From: an uncultured Flaviramulus sp.
GTDB taxonomy: Bacteria; Bacteroidota; Bacteroidia; Flavobacteriales; Flavobacteriaceae
Direction of reading: 5' to 3'
Length of the DNA: 64,000 bases
NCBI GenBank assembly: GCA_947501105.1
Contig: CANMUP010000002.1
Coordinates: 620,001-684,000 of the forward strand
Shown: in pieces, positions 60,311 through 64,000 of the stretch
How positions within the stretch are numbered: the first letter of the stretch is position 1
Layout of the letters: each line of letters opens with the position of its first letter
Notes under the pieces: generated by a model
What the model was told of the DNA's origin: nothing
The model's database searches: none
What the model saw: the letters and a program-made list of their open reading frames with translations, nothing else
Program-made: the position numbers and the translations under genes

Positions 60311-61729
60311 TTAACTTGATACTTTTAGCCCTAAACGCACACCTTCGCTTAGCATTAATTGATATGCCGCTTCATGATTATTAGGAATGTCTCCTTCTAA
60401 AATAGCTTCTTTTATAGTTTCTTTAATAATACCTATTTCACGAGATGGTTTTATATTGAACGCTTTCATAATGTCGCTACCAGAGATTGGTGGTTGGAAA
60501 TTGCGGACATGATCGCGTGCTTCAACTTCAATAATTTTTTCTCGAACTATTTTAAAGTTGTTATGATATTTGTTGAATTTTTTAGAATTTTTTGTTGTAA
60601 TGTCTGCTTCACAAAGGGTCATTAAATCTTCAACATAATCACCAGCATCAAAAACCAAACGGCGTACTGCAGAATCGGTTACAATATTTTGAGCAAGTAC
60701 AATAGGACGAGAACTCATAAAAACCATTTTTTGTACAAATTTCATCTTATCATTTAATGGCATTTTTAACCTTTTGAATAAATGAAATACCATTTTTGAC
60801 CCTTCAAATTCGTGCCCATGAAATGTCCAACCTACCTTTTTGCTAAACTTTTTTGTTGGAGCTTTACCAATATCATGCAATAAAGCTGCCCAACGTAACC
60901 ATAAGTTGTCTGTATGTTTAGCAATATTATCTACGACCTCTAAAGTGTGGTAAAAATTATCTTTGTGGCGCTGTCCTTCAACTTCATCAATACCTTTTAA
61001 GGCAGTAAGTTCTGGTAAAATATATGGTAATAATCCAGTTTGCTCTAATAATAAAAACCCAACTGATGGTGTTTTGCTTTCTAAAACTTTATTAAGCTCA
61101 ACTACTATGCGTTCGTTGGTTATAATTTTAATTCTATGATTATTTTTTGAGATAGATTTTAGTGAAGCTTCTTCAATTTTAAAATTAAGTTGTGTTGCAA
61201 AGCGTATGGCTCGCATCATTCGTAAAGGATCGTCGCTATATGTAATATCAGAATTTAAAGGTGTTTTTATAATTTGATTTTTTAAATCTTTAATACCATT
61301 AAACGGGTCGAGTAAATCACCAAATTTATTTTCGCTTAAATCTAAAGCTAATGCATTTATAGTTAAATCTCTACGATTTTGATCATCTTGTAGAGTTCCA
61401 TTTTCAACAACAGGGTTTCTGCTATTTTCGTTATAAGATTCTTTTCTAGCTCCAACAAACTCTATTTCAACATCATCATAACGAAGCATTGCTGTCCCAT
61501 AGGTTTTAAATATTTGAACTTTTGGTTTAGTAGGAAGATTTTTTGCTACTTGTTTTGCGAGGTCGATGCCACTACCAATGGCAACAATATCAATATCTTT
61601 GGCATCACCTCGGTTTAAAATAAAATCGCGTACAAAGCCACCAATAACATATGCATCAAGTTGTAATTCTTTTGCAGATTGAGATATTATTTTAAATATT
61701 GAATGCTGTAAAGCTTCTTTGTAATTCAT
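60311..61729 (-). CDS. CCA tRNA nucleotidyltransferase/HD domain protein
   Basis: 472 residues. The nucleotidyltransferase head has VIGGFVRDFILNRGDAKDIDIVAIG (about residues 27-51, Asp-x-Asp metal site) and NRRDLTINALALDL, then SDDPLRMMRAIRFATQLNF. An HD domain follows with WAALLHDIGKAPTK and FHGHEFEGSKM. The C-terminal helices complete the long form. In Bacteroidota this is the CCA-adding or A-adding/HD type; it adds or repairs the CCA end of tRNAs. It is the neighbour of the YrdC-like gene (17-base gap), also a tRNA-related enzyme. Confidence 0.92.
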   Translation of the reverse strand: MNYKEALQHSIFKIISQSAKELQLDAYVIGGFVRDFILNRGDAKDIDIVAIGSGIDLAKQVAKNLPTKPKVQIFKTYGTAMLRYDDVEIEFVGARKESYNENSRNPVVENGTLQDDQNRRDLTINALALDLSENKFGDLLDPFNGIKDLKNQIIKTPLNSDITYSDDPLRMMRAIRFATQLNFKIEEASLKSISKNNHRIKIITNERIVVELNKVLESKTPSVGFLLLEQTGLLPYILPELTALKGIDEVEGQRHKDNFYHTLEVVDNIAKHTDNLWLRWAALLHDIGKAPTKKFSKKVGWTFHGHEFEGSKMVFHLFKRLKMPLNDKMKFVQKMVFMSSRPIVLAQNIVTDSAVRRLVFDAGDYVEDLMTLCEADITTKNSKKFNKYHNNFKIVREKIIEVEARDHVRNFQPPISGSDIMKAFNIKPSREIGIIKETIKEAILEGDIPNNHEAAYQLMLSEGVRLGLKVSS

Positions 61730-61746
61730 TAATGAAATTGTAGCTA

Positions 61747-62304
61747 TTAACGAATCACTTTAACAATACCACTATTGCTCAATTTAATTATTGAAGATGG
61801 GTTGTCGCAGATTTTTTCGTGATGCAAATTTACAACATAGTCTACACCTTTTAAAATAGCTGGAGCAATTTCTTTAAACGATTTTGGTGTTGGTTGTCCA
61901 CTAATATTTGCTGAAGTTGAAACAAGAGCACCATTGAGTTTTCTTGATAGTTGGTAGCAAAATTCATTATCAGGAATTCTAATGGCAATGGTGTTATCTT
62001 CTGCAATTAAATTTGAAGCTAAATTTTGAGCCTCATCATAAATTATTGTTATTGGTTTTTCTGAGATTTCAATAATACTATATGCAGCTTTAGGTATTGT
62101 TTTTACATATTTTTTAAGCATTCTGTCATCGGTTACCAAACAGATTAATGCTTTACTGTCTTCTCGCTGTTTTAGTTTGTAAACTTTTTTTACAGCTTCA
62201 GGGTTTGATGCATCACAACCAATACCCCAAACGGTATCGGTTGGGTAAAGTATTAGTCCTCCTTTTTTAAGTACTTGTAGTGCATTATTAATTTCAGAGT
62301 ACAT
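61747..62304 (-). CDS. L-threonylcarbamoyladenylate synthase (YrdC/Sua5 family)
   Basis: 185 residues, a single YrdC domain. LKKGGLILYPTDTVWGIGCDASNPEAVKKVYKLKQREDSKALICLV (about residues 13-58) has the conserved TDTVxGxG and KxR motifs, and ALVSTSANISGQPTP is the nucleotide site. The family makes the threonylcarbamoyl-AMP used for t6A37 of tRNA. It is the second gene of the operon (8 bases after the methyltransferase-like gene), before the CCA enzyme. Confidence 0.94.
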   Translation of the reverse strand: MYSEINNALQVLKKGGLILYPTDTVWGIGCDASNPEAVKKVYKLKQREDSKALICLVTDDRMLKKYVKTIPKAAYSIIEISEKPITIIYDEAQNLASNLIAEDNTIAIRIPDNEFCYQLSRKLNGALVSTSANISGQPTPKSFKEIAPAILKGVDYVVNLHHEKICDNPSSIIKLSNSGIVKVIR

Positions 62305-62312
62305 AAAAATTT

Positions 62313-62984
62313 CTATGAAATGCTTTCTTCTTTTACTAATAAAACTTGATACGCATCAATTAAAACTTTCCAATTTTTTTTAAGCATATATTCTATAACA
62401 GTTTTGCCTTTGCCTCCTCCTGGTAAACCACAATCATCTATAAGAACTATAGAGTTTTTATGTAGCTTATCTTCAATGATTTTAAACTCCTTTAAATGAT
62501 GTTCCTGACTTTTGGTTTGAATTTCTTTATCTGTTTTGGAGTAATCGTAGCTATCTAAATATAAGAAATCTACGGATTGATTAAACGTTTTAAGAAACAC
62601 CAATGAATCATTTAAATGCACTGTAACCACATCATTTAAGTTTTGATTATCAACTTCGCTTTGCGACCCTTTTACAGAGTCTTCGCTAATATCAACAGAG
62701 TGCATTTGTGCTCCATTTTGTTTTGCCCACTTGCCAAAAACAATTGTTGCAGCACCATCTCCTTTAGTGGCTTTTAAGCCTTCTCTTGAGGTTCCTGTTT
62801 CAATAATAACTTTTGCATTTCTTTGTTCAAGTAATTTTAATGTTTTTGAAAAAGTAATTCTTCGCCTTCTAAAATTATACTTAAAAGGCATAAATGGATA
62901 TAATGATTTATGCTTTGCGAATTTTATGGAATAGTGTATTAACACTGCTAATAAAATAACAGCAATAATTATTTTTAAAAACAT
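62313..62984 (-). CDS. Membrane-anchored class I methyltransferase-like protein
   Basis: 223 residues. An N-terminal hydrophobic helix (residues 2-20) anchors the protein. From residue 30 or so a Rossmann-like domain follows: KVIIETGTSREGLKATKGDGAATIVFGKW in the motif I position (E-T-G-T instead of a clear E-x-G-x-G), MHSVDIS at motif II, and VDFLYLDSYDYS at motif IV. The DDCG segment near the end (IVLIDDCGLPGGGKG) is also conserved in Methyltransf_24-like proteins. Substrate and true activity are unknown. First gene of the operon; TAAATTTG lies 26 bases before its start. Confidence 0.78.
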   Translation of the reverse strand: MFLKIIIAVILLAVLIHYSIKFAKHKSLYPFMPFKYNFRRRRITFSKTLKLLEQRNAKVIIETGTSREGLKATKGDGAATIVFGKWAKQNGAQMHSVDISEDSVKGSQSEVDNQNLNDVVTVHLNDSLVFLKTFNQSVDFLYLDSYDYSKTDKEIQTKSQEHHLKEFKIIEDKLHKNSIVLIDDCGLPGGGKGKTVIEYMLKKNWKVLIDAYQVLLVKEESIS

Positions 62985-63009
62985 TATGTAATATTTTAAT
63001 GGTTACAGG

Positions 63010-63017
63010 CAAATTTA
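63010..63017 (-). promoter_or_regulatory. Possible -7 box for the methyltransferase-YrdC-CCA-ctaA operon
   Basis: TAAATTTG on the minus strand, 25 bases before the first start codon of the operon. The -33 element is not exact. Confidence 0.45.
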
Positions 63018-63068
63018 GGATTTACTTTTTAAATGAAACAGATTACTTTTTAAATAAAGTTTAATTAA

Positions 63069-63076
63069 TACATTTG
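63069..63076 (+). promoter_or_regulatory. Possible -7 box for the FkbM methyltransferase gene
   Basis: TACATTTG, 23 bases before the ATG at 63100. Together with the minus-strand box at 63010-63017 it suggests divergent promoters in this 115-base gap. Confidence 0.45.
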
Positions 63077-63099
63077 TTTAAATAATTTTAAGAGGTAGA

Positions 63100-63948
63100 A
63101 TGAGCAAGAAAATTAAGTATTCGTTTTTAAAGTTTAAATCTTCGTTAAGAAAAAAACTTTTAGGAAAATATGCTATTGGTGTTATTTATGAAACAAAAAA
63201 CGGAAAGATAACAGCTCCAATTGATGATCTTGCAGTTGGAAAAAAACTTGGACATAAAGGTGAGTACGATATGTCTGAAGTAAATACCATTAAAGATTTT
63301 ATAAAGCCTTCAGATACACTATATGTTGTTGGTGTGCATTGGGGAACGTTACTTATCCCGCTTTCTAAATACTGTAAAAATGTTGTTGGTTATGAAGCTA
63401 ATCCTAAGACATTTTATTTTTTAGAAACTAATGTGCTAATTAATAAAATAAAGAATGTTAAACTGTTTAATAATGCGGCAGGAGATTCTTCAAGAAAGGT
63501 AAAGTTTTATACAAGTAATATTAATTCTGGTGGAAGTAAAATAAAACCTGAAATTGATAAACTCATGTATACATTTGATAACCCCGATGTTATAGAAGTA
63601 GATATGGTAAGTGTAGATGAGCATGTTAATGCAAATAATTTGCCTGAAGCTCAAGGGATAATTATGGATATTGAAGGTGCAGAATATTATGCTTTGAAAG
63701 GGATGACAGAAACATTAAAAGCTAGTGCCTTTCTATATATTGAGTATGTGCCACACCATTTAGAAAATGTGTCAAACACAAGCAATGAAGTCTTTTTTGA
63801 TTTGATAACTCCGTATTTTAATACAGTGAAATTTATGGATGATAAATCGAAAGTTTTTAATGTTAACACAGATAAAGAAAGCTTCTTGTCTTATGTTAAT
63901 GTATTAAAAGAAACTGGAAAATCTGATAATTTACTATTTACCAAATAG
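63100..63948 (+). CDS. FkbM family methyltransferase
   Basis: 282 residues. DTLYVVGVHWGTLLIPLSKYCKNVVGYEANPKTFYFLETNVLINKIKNVKLFNNAAGD (about residues 74-132) covers SAM motifs I and II of the FkbM type, and EAQGIIMDIEGAEYYALKGM (about residues 186-205) is the strongly conserved catalytic-core segment. FkbM enzymes methylate hydroxyl groups of sugars or polyketides. With a glycosyltransferase converging from the right, a role in surface polysaccharide is likely but not shown. It overlaps the glycosyltransferase 3' end by 15 bases. Confidence 0.9.
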   Translation: MSKKIKYSFLKFKSSLRKKLLGKYAIGVIYETKNGKITAPIDDLAVGKKLGHKGEYDMSEVNTIKDFIKPSDTLYVVGVHWGTLLIPLSKYCKNVVGYEANPKTFYFLETNVLINKIKNVKLFNNAAGDSSRKVKFYTSNINSGGSKIKPEIDKLMYTFDNPDVIEVDMVSVDEHVNANNLPEAQGIIMDIEGAEYYALKGMTETLKASAFLYIEYVPHHLENVSNTSNEVFFDLITPYFNTVKFMDDKSKVFNVNTDKESFLSYVNVLKETGKSDNLLFTK

Positions 63949-64000
63949 AATGCTTTTATAAACTTCTACATATTGTTTTGCAGCTTCATTCCAGCTAAAA
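63934..64000 (-). CDS. C-terminus of a probable glycosyltransferase (5' part beyond the window)
   Basis: Read from the right edge, the minus strand stays open for 21 codons to a TAG at 63934-63936 and encodes FSWNEAAKQYVEVYKSILF plus GK. This is the usual end of GT4-type glycosyltransferases, where an FSWxxAAxxYxxxY helix closes the protein. The beginning lies beyond base 64000. It overlaps the FkbM gene end, so the two genes converge. Confidence 0.6.
   Translation of the reverse strand, partial: FSWNEAAKQYVEVYKSILFGK

Noticed and set aside
1-64000. tRNA, rRNA genes or CRISPR arrays
   Set aside because: None found by eye in the gaps between genes; no evenly spaced short repeats outside coding DNA.

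Overview
The window is A+T-rich chromosomal DNA from a member of the Bacteroidota, most likely family Flavobacteriaceae. The main evidence is six very large secreted proteins ending in the gliding-motility-associated (type B, CHU_C) sorting domain of the type IX secretion system. Supporting evidence is -7 boxes of the form TAnnTTTG, a PUR/DUF3276 protein, a long NusB, the nusB-DUF1573-yajC gene order, a DnaJ with a reduced zinc finger, and a cyclophilin-FKBP fusion. I cannot name the genus. I see no tRNA, rRNA, CRISPR array, prophage or transposase.

Layout. 1-7200: a truncated dual peptidyl-prolyl isomerase, small metabolic and repair-type genes (DinB-like YfiT, GNAT, thioredoxin-like, CsaA), a bile acid:sodium symporter family carrier, a PlsC-like acyltransferase and a secreted M14 carboxypeptidase. 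7200-11700: PUR-domain protein, an ABC exporter, and the nusB-DUF1573-yajC block. 11741-13670: YdeI-like protein, a small cassette-like island with one hypothetical gene bounded by 11-bp inverted repeats, and a YceI lipoprotein. 13800-20050: grpE-dnaJ behind a good promoter, then NatA/NatB-type ABC genes, an MscS channel and a sigma-54-type response regulator lacking a DNA-binding domain. 20097-32000: assorted housekeeping and membrane genes, including PPK2, an M28 peptidase, a sterol-desaturase-like enzyme, lysA and sucC. 32052-55313: uvrB, then the 21-kb one-strand array of six T9SS type B proteins. 55342-64000: an ABC transporter pair, an unrecognised 350-aa protein, a PRiA4_ORF3-like protein, and a tight operon (methyltransferase-like, YrdC/Sua5, CCA-adding enzyme, GNAT, heme A synthase), then an FkbM methyltransferase converging on a glycosyltransferase C-terminus cut by the window end.

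The most interesting region is the T9SS array. All six proteins share a C-terminal block (Ig-like, SprB-like, sorting domain) but carry different N-terminal heads: choice-of-anchor L, IgGFc-binding-like, jelly-roll-like, or beta-propeller-like. Two members share about 1.28 kb of nearly identical DNA, which points to recent recombination. The array looks like a place where adhesin or surface-protein heads are swapped onto common secretion tails. A second point of interest is the cassette-like island at 12352-12917. I found no clear new defence or mobile system.
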